Assembly: GCF_001514285.1 (NCBI RefSeq)
Contig: NZ_KQ949025.1
Span: 189,571-253,570 of the forward strand
DNA length: 64,000 nt
Direction of reading: 5' to 3'
Origin: Streptomyces sp. DSM 15324
Lineage (GTDB): Bacteria; Actinomycetota; Actinomycetes; Streptomycetales; Streptomycetaceae
Below are positions 43,962 through 53,302 of the stretch, piece by piece. Position numbers and translations under genes: made by a program. How positions within the stretch are numbered: position 1 is the stretch's first letter; each line of letters starts with the position of its first letter. The notes under the pieces were generated by a model that saw only the letters and a list, made by a program, of their open reading frames with translations, was not told the origin of the DNA and ran no database searches.

Positions 43962-44861
43962 TCAGGCGTCGCCCTGCGGCTCGGTGAAGATGTCCCCGGC
44001 GGAGGCTGCGGTCGCTGCCCGGGTGAGCCAGATACGCAGGAGATCCGGGTCGTCGCAGGCGGTGATGCGCTCGCGGAGTCCCTCGGAGACATCGAGGCCC
44101 CGGGCCTCAAGGACGAGCAGCACGTCCTCGGCGCCCCGCTGGACGCGGCCCTGCGTGCGCCCCTCGTCCCGGATCTCTTCGGAGATGTACGACTTATAGA
44201 AGGACAGGTCCACAGCCACCAGGTTCCTCCAGATTTCTGCGGCCCGGCGGTTGCCACCGATGCCTTGGGCGGTGAATTCGATGATCGTGCCGGCGACAGC
44301 CTCGGGCACGTCCAGCAGAGCGGTGGACAGGGCCTTCAGTATCCCATCGACGACCGCTTCCTTTGCGTGAGTGATGACGGACAGCGCGGCCAGCGCCGGA
44401 TCGGCCCGAGCCTCATCCGGGTCGGCGATCACCGGCATGTTGTGCGGGCCGACCACGAGCGGGTGCAGGGTGAGGGAGGTCCACTGCTCCGGGCCGATGG
44501 GCACGGACCGTGCAGCCCACTCGGCGGTGGGCCGATCCTGGCAGACGACCAGCAGCAGAGGCGGGATCTTGTACTTCGTGTACAGGAAGGACAGGTAGTA
44601 GGCCCAGCTGGCGGGCTTGTCCGGATCCTTCGCGCTCTGCGCCTCGACGGCCACGAGGAACGAGCCGTCGCCGTCGTAGTCGAAACGGAGCAACGTGTCG
44701 ACCCGACGCTCGACAGGCCGAGCCTCGGTGAGATCGGTCGGCAGAACCGTGACGGACCTGGGCGGGACGAAGGGGAGGTCGAGGACCTTGGAAACGCCGG
44801 CGAACAGGTCGGGGCATTCCTGAAAGATGCGGTGCATCGCCTCGTGGGACGACTTCACCAT
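43962..44861 (-). CDS. Rpn-family recombination-promoting nuclease-like protein
   Basis: A 299-residue protein of the Rpn/YhgA-like PD-(D/E)XK nuclease superfamily. Candidate catalytic residues are Asp55 (RRVDTLLRFD) and Glu73/Gln75 (LVAVEAQSAKD). E. coli relatives are DNA endonucleases linked to RecA-independent recombination. This family is often mislabelled transposase; there are no terminal repeats. ATG 44861 is chosen for a GAGGA ribosome site; an in-frame GTG lies 12 bp upstream. It begins the accessory island. Confidence 0.8.
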   Translation of the reverse strand: MVKSSHEAMHRIFQECPDLFAGVSKVLDLPFVPPRSVTVLPTDLTEARPVERRVDTLLRFDYDGDGSFLVAVEAQSAKDPDKPASWAYYLSFLYTKYKIPPLLLVVCQDRPTAEWAARSVPIGPEQWTSLTLHPLVVGPHNMPVIADPDEARADPALAALSVITHAKEAVVDGILKALSTALLDVPEAVAGTIIEFTAQGIGGNRRAAEIWRNLVAVDLSFYKSYISEEIRDEGRTQGRVQRGAEDVLLVLEARGLDVSEGLRERITACDDPDLLRIWLTRAATAASAGDIFTEPQGDA

Positions 44862-44951
44862 GCGGTTCCTCACTTGGTTCGCTTGTTCGGTTCTCCTGAG
44901 AGCCCCCGACCGAGGCGGAGGCCTTCAGTCGACGGTTCAGGGCTGCGGGCC

Positions 44952-45233
44952 CTACTGGTGGCAGAAGACCACGTGGGTGACAGTGCGACCGTCCGGAGTA
45001 CGTTCGCTCTCACGGCGGAGGAAGCCGTGGACCTCCAGCTCAGTCAGGGCGGCGGCGGTATCGGTCGCGTCGTCGGGGAAACGGGCGCTCAGGGTTTCGA
45101 CGTCGACCGGAGTTCCCGCCGGCATCGACTGGAGGCGGACGCCGATCCCGATCGCCACGAGGGACAGTCCCGGGTGCTGGGCGAGGTGATCGCCGATCAC
45201 CGTGAAGCCGAAGGTGCCGTCCTGCCCATCCAT
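44952..45233 (-). CDS. truncated helix-turn-helix protein (replication-type HTH)
   Basis: A 93-residue protein with a winged-helix-like domain (FTVIGDHLAQHPGLSLVAIGIGVRLQS, then LSARFPDDATDTAAALTELEVHGFLRRE). Full-length relatives in Streptomyces, as I remember them, run about 250-330 residues beyond this domain. This one stops just after VTHVVFCHQ, so it is probably a C-terminally truncated remnant. ATG 45233 has GGAGAAGG upstream. Its neighbours are the Rpn nuclease and an NTPase remnant. Confidence 0.6.
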   Translation of the reverse strand: MDGQDGTFGFTVIGDHLAQHPGLSLVAIGIGVRLQSMPAGTPVDVETLSARFPDDATDTAAALTELEVHGFLRRESERTPDGRTVTHVVFCHQ

Positions 45234-45369
45234 CCAGGCCTTCTCCTCAACACTGTCGGGGCGTTCGTGGGGGATTGCCGCCCCGGCGAAGGCCGTCGCA
45301 TTTGTACGGGTCCGTTGCGCCGAGAGTAGGTCAGGCAACGTCCGCCAAGGGCAGCCCAGTTGGCGATGT

Positions 45370-45683
45370 TCACTCCTGCGAGTGACGCGGGCCATGGGCG
45401 GGAGAAAGATGAGTGCACGCCGAAGACAGTGCGCCCGCGAGCGCACCCATCAGGTCGGCGCCCCGAGCGAAAGCCAGTACGACAGTCCGGCGACGTTCGC
45501 GCAGCCGGGGCAACACCCTGGCCCTGACCAGCGAGGACTTTCCGCTACCCGGACGCGCCGACGAGCGGCAGAAACCGCTCCCCCCGGGCGGATCGCAGAC
45601 GCGTGCAGCCTTCGCGTCAGCCCGGCGGCCTGCTCCTCCCGCCCGCAGCAGACAGGCGCCTCGTCCGTACTCGCAGTGTTCAA
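45370..45683 (-). pseudogene. nSTAND-type P-loop NTPase remnant, frameshifted and truncated
   Basis: Two minus-strand frames join to make the N-terminus of a STAND NTPase. One reads MNTASTDEAPVCCGREEQAAGLTRRL, the typical GREEE/LxxRL opening. The next frame reads PGSGKSSLVRARVLPRLRERR with a P-loop. A frameshift lies around 45590-45610, and the coding potential stops at 45370, so the ATPase core and sensor domains are missing. Intact relatives are large regulators or defence ATPases. Confidence 0.6.
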
Positions 45684-45841
45684 CGGTGCACAAGCGTTTT
45701 GGCCACGGGAATCAGAGCCAATCCGACAGGAAACCTTCAGCAGAGCCGGTTTCGTGGATCACATCACGCTGAGTCGCGGCACTTGCCTACCGTGAAGAGT
45801 AACGAAGCGATTGCTTACGGTGAGCGACGGAGGGGTGCGGT

Positions 45842-46720
45842 ATGCCGAAGGTGGGCGGGGAAGCGGTGCGACTCAAGAGCGAGGCGGACGAGCCCGGTTG
45901 GGAGGTGGATCCCGACGACGAGTGGGGCCTCGCGATCGTCGCCACGATCGGACGACAGCTGAAGCTGCGGCGGGAGTCCGTGGGTATGCGGGCGGGCAAG
46001 TTCGGTGAAGCCGTCGGGTACGGCGAGGACATGATCTACGAGCTGGAGAGCGGGAAGCGTATCCCTCGGCCGGAGTTCCTGGACAGGGCGGACGAGGTGC
46101 TCGGGGCCGGTGGGCTGCTCTCCGCGATGAAGGAGGACGTGGAGAAGGTCCGGTATCCGAAGAAGGTTCGGGATCTGGCGGAGATGGAGGCGAAGGCCGT
46201 CGAACTGCTCTCGTACGGCAACCACAACCTGCACGGACTCCTGCAGACAAAGGACTACGCATGGGCGTTGATGGGGACTCGGCGCCCCGTGCCCCCGGAG
46301 GTAGATCTGGAGCAGGCAGTAGCGGCACGCATGGCCCGAAAGGCGATCTTCGATCGTTCACCCGCTCCCGAACTCAGCTTCGTCCTGGAAGAGACGACCC
46401 TGAGACGTCCGGTCGGAGGCAAGATGGTGTGGCGCACGCAGCTCGAACACCTCCTGCATGTGGGGCAACTGCGAAACGTCGAGATTCAGGTGATGCCGAC
46501 GGACCGCTGGGACCACCCTGGGACGGGAGGGCGTATCCAGGTGCTGAAGTTCGAGGATGGCACGGCGGTCGGGCGCATGGACGATGAGTTCAACGGCCGC
46601 CCCGTTCACGACCCGAGGCAGCTCAGGATCCTTGAACTGCGCTATGGCATCATCCGGGCCGAGGCTCTGACCGCAAGGGAGTCATTGGCCTTCGTCGAGA
46701 CACTGGTGGGAGAAACCTGA
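45842..46720 (+). CDS. XRE-family regulator with DUF5753 domain
   Basis: A 292-residue regulator with an N-terminal HTH (residues about 35-95, RQLKLRRESVGMRAGKFGEAVGYGEDMIYELESGKRIP) and a C-terminal DUF5753 domain (about 100-290, with LSYGNHNLHGLLQTKDYA and MPTDRWDHPG). This is the WhiJ-like family, usually paired with a small DUF397 partner, and Streptomyces genomes carry dozens. The ATG at 45842 follows GAGGGG. Its stop overlaps the DUF397 start by one base. Targets unknown. Confidence 0.9.
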   Translation: MPKVGGEAVRLKSEADEPGWEVDPDDEWGLAIVATIGRQLKLRRESVGMRAGKFGEAVGYGEDMIYELESGKRIPRPEFLDRADEVLGAGGLLSAMKEDVEKVRYPKKVRDLAEMEAKAVELLSYGNHNLHGLLQTKDYAWALMGTRRPVPPEVDLEQAVAARMARKAIFDRSPAPELSFVLEETTLRRPVGGKMVWRTQLEHLLHVGQLRNVEIQVMPTDRWDHPGTGGRIQVLKFEDGTAVGRMDDEFNGRPVHDPRQLRILELRYGIIRAEALTARESLAFVETLVGET

Positions 46721-46902
46721 TGCAGGACCTGGTGTGGTTCAAGAGCAGCTACAGCGACAGCAGCAACCCGAGCGACTGCGTCGAGATCGCCAACACCCCC
46801 GACACCGTCCACGTCCGCGACTCCAAGCACACCGCCGGCCCCCGCCTCCAGCTCTCGCCGGAGGCCTGGGCCGACTTCGTGCCGTACGCGTCCGAAGGCT
46901 GA
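46720..46902 (+). CDS. DUF397 protein, WhiJ-partner type
   Basis: A 60-residue DUF397 protein with the conserved WFKSSYSDSSNPSDCVEIA opening and the VRDSKHTAGP core. DUF397 proteins are small partners, probably antagonists or modulators, of the adjacent XRE/DUF5753 regulator. The ATG is inside the stop of the previous gene (TGATG). Confidence 0.92.
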   Translation: MQDLVWFKSSYSDSSNPSDCVEIANTPDTVHVRDSKHTAGPRLQLSPEAWADFVPYASEG

Positions 46903-47051
46903 CCCGCCCGCCGCATGGACACAGTGGGCGCCGCCGCGGGGCGACCGCCTCCCGGTCCGCGGCCTTCATCCCGCCAACCACCCACTCGGCGTCCGGGTCG
47001 TACTCCCAGGCCCACCCCGTGGCGTCGTCCTCCTGGCCTCTTCGCGTTCGT

Positions 47052-47510
47052 TCACCACTGGATGACTCCGGCCTCTTCGGATGCCGTGTCGAGTACGCGG
47101 GTGACAGTGGCTTGGGCCTGTCGGAAGGCACCTTCTGAAGCACTGGGGTCAGTGATGGTCCGCTCGGCCTCGCGCATCCTGCGAGCCTGCTCAGGGTGGC
47201 GCTCGACGGCCACGAGCGTCGCCCACCTTCTCCAAGAACAGCCGCATCGGGGTGACGGAGGAGAGCTGGATGGCCTGATCGAAGGCTTCGCCCAGGTCAC
47301 GATCGAACTCGGGAAGCCGGGCGAGCGCGATCTGCTTGACGGCTTCGCGCAGGGCGTCGCGGACGATCTCCTCGGCGATCGCCTCCGGCGGGAGGCCGCT
47401 ACCGGCGAGCCAGGGAGGGCGAAGAGCAGCTGCTGGCCGTAGCGACGCCCGAAGTTGGGCGAGGCCTTCGCCCGCTTCCGCAGGCGATCGTCAGCGTCGT
47501 GTCCGTTCAC
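47052..47510 (-). pseudogene. hypothetical gene with two compensating frameshifts
   Basis: Minus-strand frame A begins MNGHDADDRLRKRAKASPNFGRRYGQQLLF and ends RQAQATVTRVLDTASEEAGVIQW, both protein-like. Its middle (about 47225-47415) is Arg/Ser nonsense. Another frame of this middle reads LPPEAIAEEIVRDALREA and LPEFDRDLGEAFDQAIQLSS, an ordinary helical sequence. Two opposing indels therefore separate three coding stretches that would otherwise give a protein of about 150 residues. No family recognised. Either a decayed gene or two sequencing errors. Confidence 0.55.
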
Positions 47511-47611
47511 GCGCCCCGGCTTACGGATCCGGATGCGGGGAAGGCGCGGTTCATGGCAGCGAAGGCCGAGCTCCGGTCAACCGCCCACCGGAGCCCCCGC
47601 GACGGCACGCG

Positions 47612-47806
47612 TCAGAACTTGATGCTGCCGATCATGCTCGCCACGCTCGTCGTCAGATCGTTGATCGTCCCCGCCATCGTCGAGGAGGCGAGGTAGAAGC
47701 CGAGCAGCATGCAGACGACCGCATGACCGCCCTTCAGTCCTGACTTCTTGATCAACAAGAAGACGATGATCGCCAGCAGCACCACCGCCGAAATCGAGAG
47801 TGCCAC
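47612..47806 (-). CDS. small two-helix membrane protein
   Basis: A 64-residue hydrophobic protein starting at GTG 47806 with GGAGG 9 nt upstream. Two membrane segments (residues 3-19, SISAVVLLAIIVFLLIK, and about 29-46) flank a KKSGLKGG loop, and the tail reads TTSVASMIGSIKF. I recall similar proteins scattered in Streptomyces accessory regions, but no function is known. Confidence 0.72.
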   Translation of the reverse strand: MALSISAVVLLAIIVFLLIKKSGLKGGHAVVCMLLGFYLASSTMAGTINDLTTSVASMIGSIKF

Positions 47807-47973
47807 GGCGGCTCACCTCCAAGAACCCGGGAACGTGGGGGCAGAACAGAACGAGGGAACTTGTAAATCCATACAACTGCCAGCAGGTTCATACCCACAG
47901 TGCGCTAGTGATCATAACTACGAGTACGTGTGCATCTCGCGGCGCACAGCCGCACAAGGGGGCGCATGGCCAA

Positions 47974-47979
47974 TATGGT
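47974..47979 (+). promoter_or_regulatory. -10-like hexamer for leaderless peptidase transcript
   Basis: TATGGT ends 6 nt before the peptidase ATG; no ribosome site is visible. Confidence 0.45.
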
Positions 47980-47985
47980 CGTGGG

Positions 47986-50142
47986 ATGACGACCGAGTCC
48001 GACTCCTTCCCCCGCCGGCACGCGCGCACCCAGCGTTTCACCCTCGGCGCGCCGCGTTCGTTCACGGTGGCCCCCGATGGCTCCCGGGTGGTGTTCCTGC
48101 GCTCCGGCTCCGGTACCGATCGCGCGGGCGCCCTGTGGGTGCTCGATCCCGCTGATGGTGCGGAGCGGCCGGCCGCCGATCCCCGGGGGCTTCTCGGGGG
48201 CGCCGCGGAGGACCTCTCCGCCGAGGAACGGGCACGCCGGGAGCGCAGTCGTGAAGGCGGTGCCGGGATCGTCGGCTACGCCACCGACGAGGCCGTGGAA
48301 CTGGCCGCGTTCTCGTTGTCCGGGCGGCTTTTCACGGCCGAGCTGAGGGCGGGGACGGCGCGCGAGATCCGGGTGCCGGGGCCGGTGGTCGATCCCCGTC
48401 CGTCCCCCGACGGGCGGCTCGTCGCGTATGTCGCGGGGGGCGCGCTGCGGGTGGTGAGCGCCGAGGGCGAGGACGACCGGGCGGTCGCGGAGCCCGAATC
48501 GGGCACGGTTTCCTATGGATTGGCCGAGTTCGTCGCGGCGGAGGAAATGGCGCGTTCCCGGGGCTTCTGGTGGGCTCCGGAGTCGGACCGGCTGCTGGTG
48601 GCGCGGGTGGACGACACGCCGGTGGAGCGGTGGTGGATCTCGGACCCCGCGCAGCCGAAACGTGACCCACAACACGTGCCGTATCCAGCTGCTGGGACGG
48701 CCAACGCGGAGGTCCGGCTGTTCGTGTTCGACCTGGACGGGGTGCGGACCGAGGTCGTCTGGGACCGGGCGCGGTACCCCTATCTGGCGCGAGTGCACTG
48801 GTCAGGGGCGGGTGCGCCGCTGCTTCTCGTCCAGGCGCGCGATCAGCGCAGCCAGGTGTATCTGGCGGTGGACACGGAGTCCGGGGCCACGCGGATGGTG
48901 CACGCCGACGAAGATCCGATTTGGCTGGATCTTTTCCCTGGGGTGCCGTGCTGGAGCCCTTCCGGGCGGTTGGTACGGATCGCCGACGAGGGCGGCGCCC
49001 GGGTCCTCGCGGTCGGCGAACGTCCGCTGACCGGAGCGCAGTTGCATGTCCGGGCGGTGCTGGACGTCACGGACGACGAGGTGCTGATCTCGGCGTCGGC
49101 CGGCACGGAGGCGGAGAGCCCGGAGACCGGCGAGGTGCATGTCTACCGGGTCAGCGAACTCGGGGTGGAGCGCGTCTCGCAGGAGCCCGGCGTGCACTCC
49201 GCCGTGCGCGCCGGGGGCGTGACCGTGCTGGTGTCCGCGGCGCTCGACCGGCCCGGGAGCGTGGCGCGCATCCTGCGGGACGGGAAGCAGACGGCGACCG
49301 TCCGGTCGTATGCCGAAGATCCCGGTCTGTCCCCGCGCGTGGTCCTCACCGAAGGGGGCGCACGACGGATCCCGTGCGCCGTGCTCATGCCTGCCGACTA
49401 CCCCGGCGACACCTCACCACCCTCCGCACCCCTGCTGCCCGTCCTCCTCGACCCCTACGGCGGCCCCCACGGCCCCCGGGTCCTCGCCGCCCACAACGCG
49501 CATCTGACCTCGCAGTGGTTCGCCGACCAGGGCTTCGCGGTGGTCGTCGCCGACGGCCGGGGCACCCCGGGCCGCTCCCCCGCCTGGGAGAAGGCGATCC
49601 ACCACGACCTCACCGTCAGTCTCGACGACCAGATCGAGGCCCTCCAGGACCTCGCGAAGAGGTACCCCCTGGACCTGACCCGGGTGGCGATCCGCGGCTG
49701 GTCCTACGGCGGCTGGCTGGCCGCTCTCGCGGTGCTGCGCCGCCCGGACGTCTTCCACGCGGGCGTCGCCGGCGCCCCGGTCACCGACTGGCGGCTGTAC
49801 GACACCCACTACACCGAGCGCTACCTCGGCGACCCGGCCGCGAACGCCGAGGCGTACACGCGGAGTTCTCTCGTCACCGACGACGGGCTGTCCGCGCCCG
49901 CCGAGCCGCACCGGCCGCTGATGATCGTGCACGGCCTCGCCGACGACAACGTGGTCGTCGCGCACTCCCTGCGGCTGTCCTCGGCCCTGCTCGCGGCGGG
50001 GCGGCCGCACGAGGTGCTGCCGCTGTCCGGCGTCACGCACATGACCCCGCAGGAGCAGGTCGCGGAGAACCTGCTGCTGCTCCAGGTGGACTTCCTGAAG
50101 CGCTCGCTGGGGCTCGCGCCCCACCCGGGGGAGACGGCCTAG
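47986..50142 (+). CDS. S9-family prolyl oligopeptidase / dipeptidyl-peptidase IV-like
   Basis: A 718-residue serine peptidase. An N-terminal beta-propeller (DPPIV_N type, residues about 40-420) is followed by an alpha/beta-hydrolase domain with Ser573 (GWSYGG), Asp in LADDN and His685 (GVTHMTPQE). No signal peptide, so it is cytoplasmic. Such enzymes release dipeptides from peptides with penultimate Pro. Gene order next to an Opp operon suggests it helps degrade imported peptides. The ATG has a -10-like element 6 nt upstream and no ribosome site. Confidence 0.9.
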   Translation: MTTESDSFPRRHARTQRFTLGAPRSFTVAPDGSRVVFLRSGSGTDRAGALWVLDPADGAERPAADPRGLLGGAAEDLSAEERARRERSREGGAGIVGYATDEAVELAAFSLSGRLFTAELRAGTAREIRVPGPVVDPRPSPDGRLVAYVAGGALRVVSAEGEDDRAVAEPESGTVSYGLAEFVAAEEMARSRGFWWAPESDRLLVARVDDTPVERWWISDPAQPKRDPQHVPYPAAGTANAEVRLFVFDLDGVRTEVVWDRARYPYLARVHWSGAGAPLLLVQARDQRSQVYLAVDTESGATRMVHADEDPIWLDLFPGVPCWSPSGRLVRIADEGGARVLAVGERPLTGAQLHVRAVLDVTDDEVLISASAGTEAESPETGEVHVYRVSELGVERVSQEPGVHSAVRAGGVTVLVSAALDRPGSVARILRDGKQTATVRSYAEDPGLSPRVVLTEGGARRIPCAVLMPADYPGDTSPPSAPLLPVLLDPYGGPHGPRVLAAHNAHLTSQWFADQGFAVVVADGRGTPGRSPAWEKAIHHDLTVSLDDQIEALQDLAKRYPLDLTRVAIRGWSYGGWLAALAVLRRPDVFHAGVAGAPVTDWRLYDTHYTERYLGDPAANAEAYTRSSLVTDDGLSAPAEPHRPLMIVHGLADDNVVVAHSLRLSSALLAAGRPHEVLPLSGVTHMTPQEQVAENLLLLQVDFLKRSLGLAPHPGETA

Positions 50143-50150
50143 GCAAGGCA

Positions 50151-50184
50151 ACGGGCCGGGATGACATGGCGCATCCCGGCCCGT
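50151..50184. terminator. bidirectional terminator hairpin
   Basis: A perfect 13-bp stem (50151-50163 with 50172-50184) with an 8-nt loop between the peptidase and the Opp-1 operon end. A separate palindrome CTGCGTGTTAACGCAG lies at 50258-50273. Confidence 0.8.
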
Positions 50185-50292
50185 TTACGGCACCCGCACG
50201 GCCGTACGCTGTTCAGACTGACGCGTCCGTATATCGGAATCGGGTCAGCCAAGTTGCCTGCGTGTTAACGCAGTTACGGTACAAATGTGCGG

Positions 50293-51321
50293 TTATGTGC
50301 CGTCGTTGGAGTGATCGACTCCCGCGAAGTGGCAGGCGGAGGGGTGCGCTGCGGGCCCGCCCAGGTCCTGCAAGGGCTCCGGGACGGCGAGCACCGGCAC
50401 CTCCTGGGCGCACCGCTCGCGCGCCTTCCAGCAGCGGGTGCGGAAGCGGCAGCCGGACGGCACGTCCGTCGGGGACGGCACGTCTCCGGTGAGGATGATC
50501 CGCTCCCGCCGGCTGCGCGCCCCGGGGTCCGGCACCGGGACCGCGGAGAGCAGCGCCTGGGTGTACGGGTGCGTCGGACGGCCGTAGATCTGCTCGTCGG
50601 AGCCGATCTCCACGATCCGGCCGAGGTACATCACCCCGACCCGGTCCGAGATGTGCCGGACCACCGACAGGTCGTGGGCGATGAAGAGGTACGACAGCGC
50701 GAACTCGCTCTGGAGGCGGCCGAGGAGGTTGACGACCTGGGCCTGCACCGAGACGTCCAGCGCGGACACCGGTTCGTCGGCGACGATCACCTCGGGGCGC
50801 AGGGCGAGGCCGCGGGCGATGCCGATGCGCTGGCGCTGGCCGCCGGAGAACTGGTGGGGGTAGCGGTTGATGTGCTCCGGGTTGAGGCCGACCACGTCGA
50901 GCAGTTCCCGCACCCGGCGGCGCCGGTCGCCCTTGGGGGCGGCCTCGGGGTGGATCTCGTAGGGCTCCCCGACGATGTCACCGACCGTCATCCTGGGGTT
51001 GAGGGAGGTGTACGGGTCCTGGAACACCATCTGGATGTTGCGGCGGACCGCCTTCAGGGCGCGCCCGGAGAGCCGGGTGATGTCCTCGCCCTTGTAGTGG
51101 ATCCGGCCGCGCGTCGGGCGCTCCAGGCTGACCAGCAGCTTGGCGACCGTGGACTTGCCGCAGCCGGACTCGCCGACGATCCCGAGGGTCTCGCCCCTGC
51201 CGAGCGCGAAGTCGACGCCGTCGACGGCCTTCACCGAGCCGACCCGCTTCTTGAACAGGACGCCCCGGGTGAGCGGGTAGTGCTTGTACAGCCCGCTCAC
51301 GTGGAGGATCGGCTCAGCCAT
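50293..51321 (-). CDS. Opp-1: OppF/DppF-type peptide ABC ATPase
   Basis: A 342-residue ATPase, the second of a pair. Walker [10 protein letters not shown], signature SGGQRQR, Walker B VIVADEP, and the C-terminal oligopeptide-specific domain with cysteines ([15 protein letters not shown]) are present. The ATG overlaps the previous ATPase by 8 bp. It ends the operon. It closely resembles the OppF of operon 2 (57727-58872), especially in the first 280 residues. Confidence 0.93.
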   Translation of the reverse strand: MAEPILHVSGLYKHYPLTRGVLFKKRVGSVKAVDGVDFALGRGETLGIVGESGCGKSTVAKLLVSLERPTRGRIHYKGEDITRLSGRALKAVRRNIQMVFQDPYTSLNPRMTVGDIVGEPYEIHPEAAPKGDRRRRVRELLDVVGLNPEHINRYPHQFSGGQRQRIGIARGLALRPEVIVADEPVSALDVSVQAQVVNLLGRLQSEFALSYLFIAHDLSVVRHISDRVGVMYLGRIVEIGSDEQIYGRPTHPYTQALLSAVPVPDPGARSRRERIILTGDVPSPTDVPSGCRFRTRCWKARERCAQEVPVLAVPEPLQDLGGPAAHPSACHFAGVDHSNDGT

Positions 51322-52351
51322 GCAGGCACTCCCTCCAGAAGTGGCAGGCGCTGCCGCGGTCCTCGGCCACCGGGTGCAGCGGCGGTACGTCGCTCCGGCA
51401 GGCGTCCCGGGCCGCAGGGCAGCGGGGGTGGAAGGCGCAGCCGGGCGGGATGTCCATGAGGTTCGGCGGCAGGCCCTGGATGGCGTGGAGTGCGTGGCCC
51501 TTGCGGTCGAGGCGGGGGATGGAGTCGAGAAGCCCCCGGGTGTACGGGTGGGCCGGGGCCTTGTAGAGGTCGTGGACGGGGGCCGACTCGACGATCCGGC
51601 CCGCGTACATCACGGCGATGCGGTCGGCGACGTCGGCCACCACGCCGAGGTCGTGGGTGATGAGGACGAGGCCCATGCGGTACTCGCGCCGCAGTTCGGC
51701 GAGCAGGTCCATGACCTGGGCCTGGACGGTGACGTCGAGGGCGGTGGTGGGCTCGTCGGCGATGATCAGGGCCGGTTCGAGGGCGAGCGCCATCGCGATC
51801 ATGATGCGTTGGCGCATACCGCCGGAGAACTGGTGCGGGTAGTCGCCGACCCGCTGCCGCGCGGCCGGGATGCGGACGCGGTCCATCAGCTCCACGGCCC
51901 TGGCCCGCGCGTCCTTCCTCGACATGGCGCGGTGGACGACGAACATCTCGCCGAGCTGGTCGCCGACGGGGAGGACCGGGTTCAGGGAGGACAGCGCGTC
52001 CTGGAAGATCATCGCCATCTCGGCGCCGCGGATCCTGCGGCGCTCGTCCTCCTTCATCGTGAGCAGGTCCCGGCCCTTGAACAGCACCTGGCCGCCGGTG
52101 ATCCGGCCGGGCGGCACGTCGAGGATCCCCATCACCGCCTGCGCGGTCACCGACTTGCCCGATCCGGACTCCCCGAGCACCGCGAGCGTCTCACCGGCCC
52201 GCACGGTCCAGCTGACCCCGTTGACGGCCCGCGCGACGCCGTCCCGGGTGCGGAACTCCACCCGCAGATCCCGTACGTCGAGCAGCGCCTCCCCCCGGGA
52301 GTACGGCTCCGCGAACTGCGCCTCCCCTGCTTCCCCTGCGTCCAGCGGCAT
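51314..52351 (-). CDS. Opp-1: OppD/DppD-type peptide ABC ATPase
   Basis: A 345-residue ATPase that pairs with OppF. Walker [11 protein letters not shown], signature FSGGMRQR, Walker [13 protein letters not shown] and the terminal cysteine-containing oligopeptide motif ([15 protein letters not shown]) are visible. ATG at 52351, 6 bp after the permease gene's stop. Confidence 0.93.
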   Translation of the reverse strand: MPLDAGEAGEAQFAEPYSRGEALLDVRDLRVEFRTRDGVARAVNGVSWTVRAGETLAVLGESGSGKSVTAQAVMGILDVPPGRITGGQVLFKGRDLLTMKEDERRRIRGAEMAMIFQDALSSLNPVLPVGDQLGEMFVVHRAMSRKDARARAVELMDRVRIPAARQRVGDYPHQFSGGMRQRIMIAMALALEPALIIADEPTTALDVTVQAQVMDLLAELRREYRMGLVLITHDLGVVADVADRIAVMYAGRIVESAPVHDLYKAPAHPYTRGLLDSIPRLDRKGHALHAIQGLPPNLMDIPPGCAFHPRCPAARDACRSDVPPLHPVAEDRGSACHFWRECLHG

Positions 52352-52357
52352 CGCCGG

Positions 52358-53302
52358 TCACCTCAGTTTCGGGTCGAGGGCGTCGCGGATCGCGTCGCCG
52401 AGCATGATGAACGCCAGGACCGTCAGGGCGAGGGCGCCGGAGGGCCACAGCAGGGCGTGGGGGGCGTTGCGGACGTAGGGGGAGGCGGCGGAGATGTCGA
52501 TGCCCCAGGAGACCGTGGGCGGCTTCAGGCCGACGCCGAGGTAGGACAGGGTCGCTTCCAGGGCGATGTACGTGCCCAGGGCGATGGTCGCGACGACGAT
52601 CACGGGGGCCACCGCGTTCGGGGCGATGTGGCGCAGGAGGATGCGGGAGGAGGAGGCGCCGAGCGCGCGGGCCGCCTGGACGTAGTCGTGCTGTTTCGCC
52701 GTGATCACCGAGCCGCGGGCGATCCGGGAGATCTGGGGCCAGCCGAGCAGCACCATGAAGCCGATGACCGGCCAGACGGTGTCGCCGGTGACCACGGAGA
52801 GCAGCACCAGCCCGCCGAGGACCACGGGGATCGCGAAGAACACGTCCGTGACGCGGGAGAGGACCGCGTCCCCGGCGCCGCCGAAGAAGCCGGCCAGGCC
52901 GCCGAGGACGCTGCCGAGGACGGCGACCCCGAGGGTGGCGAGGACGCCGACCATGACGGACGTACGGGCGCCGTAGACCGTGCGGGTGTAGACGTCGCAG
53001 CCCTGGCCGTCGTAACCGAAGGGGTGGCCCGGTCCCGAACCCTCCTGCGCGTGGGCGAGGTCGCACTTCAGGGGGCTCTCCCAGGTGATGGCCGAGGGCC
53101 ACAGGGAGATGAACAGCAGGAAGAGGATGATCAGTGAGGACGCCAGGAAGACCGGGTTGCGGCGCAGGTCGCGCCAGGCGTCGGACCACAGGGAGCGGGG
53201 TCTGCCCGTGGTCCCGGCGACCGGTGCCTGCTCCAGGGGCAGCGGCTCCCCCACGGTCAGCCCCGGCGCCACGATCTCGCCCTCCGGCTCCAGTTCAGGC
53301 AT
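52358..53302 (-). CDS. Opp-1: OppC/DppC-type permease
   Basis: A 314-residue permease with an extended cytoplasmic N-terminus (about 40 residues), the first membrane helix (VFLASSLIILFLLFISLWP), a periplasmic loop with two cysteines (KCDLAHAQ...GCDVYTRTVYGA), and five further helices. The EAA loop reads AARALGASSSRILLRHIAPN. The ATG overlaps the OppB stop by 8 bp, identical in form to operon 2. Confidence 0.92.
   Translation of the reverse strand: MPELEPEGEIVAPGLTVGEPLPLEQAPVAGTTGRPRSLWSDAWRDLRRNPVFLASSLIILFLLFISLWPSAITWESPLKCDLAHAQEGSGPGHPFGYDGQGCDVYTRTVYGARTSVMVGVLATLGVAVLGSVLGGLAGFFGGAGDAVLSRVTDVFFAIPVVLGGLVLLSVVTGDTVWPVIGFMVLLGWPQISRIARGSVITAKQHDYVQAARALGASSSRILLRHIAPNAVAPVIVVATIALGTYIALEATLSYLGVGLKPPTVSWGIDISAASPYVRNAPHALLWPSGALALTVLAFIMLGDAIRDALDPKLR

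Noticed and set aside
43962..44861. Transposase label for the Rpn-type gene
   Set aside because: No terminal inverted repeats, target duplications or transposase catalytic triad; Rpn nucleases are commonly mislabelled this way.
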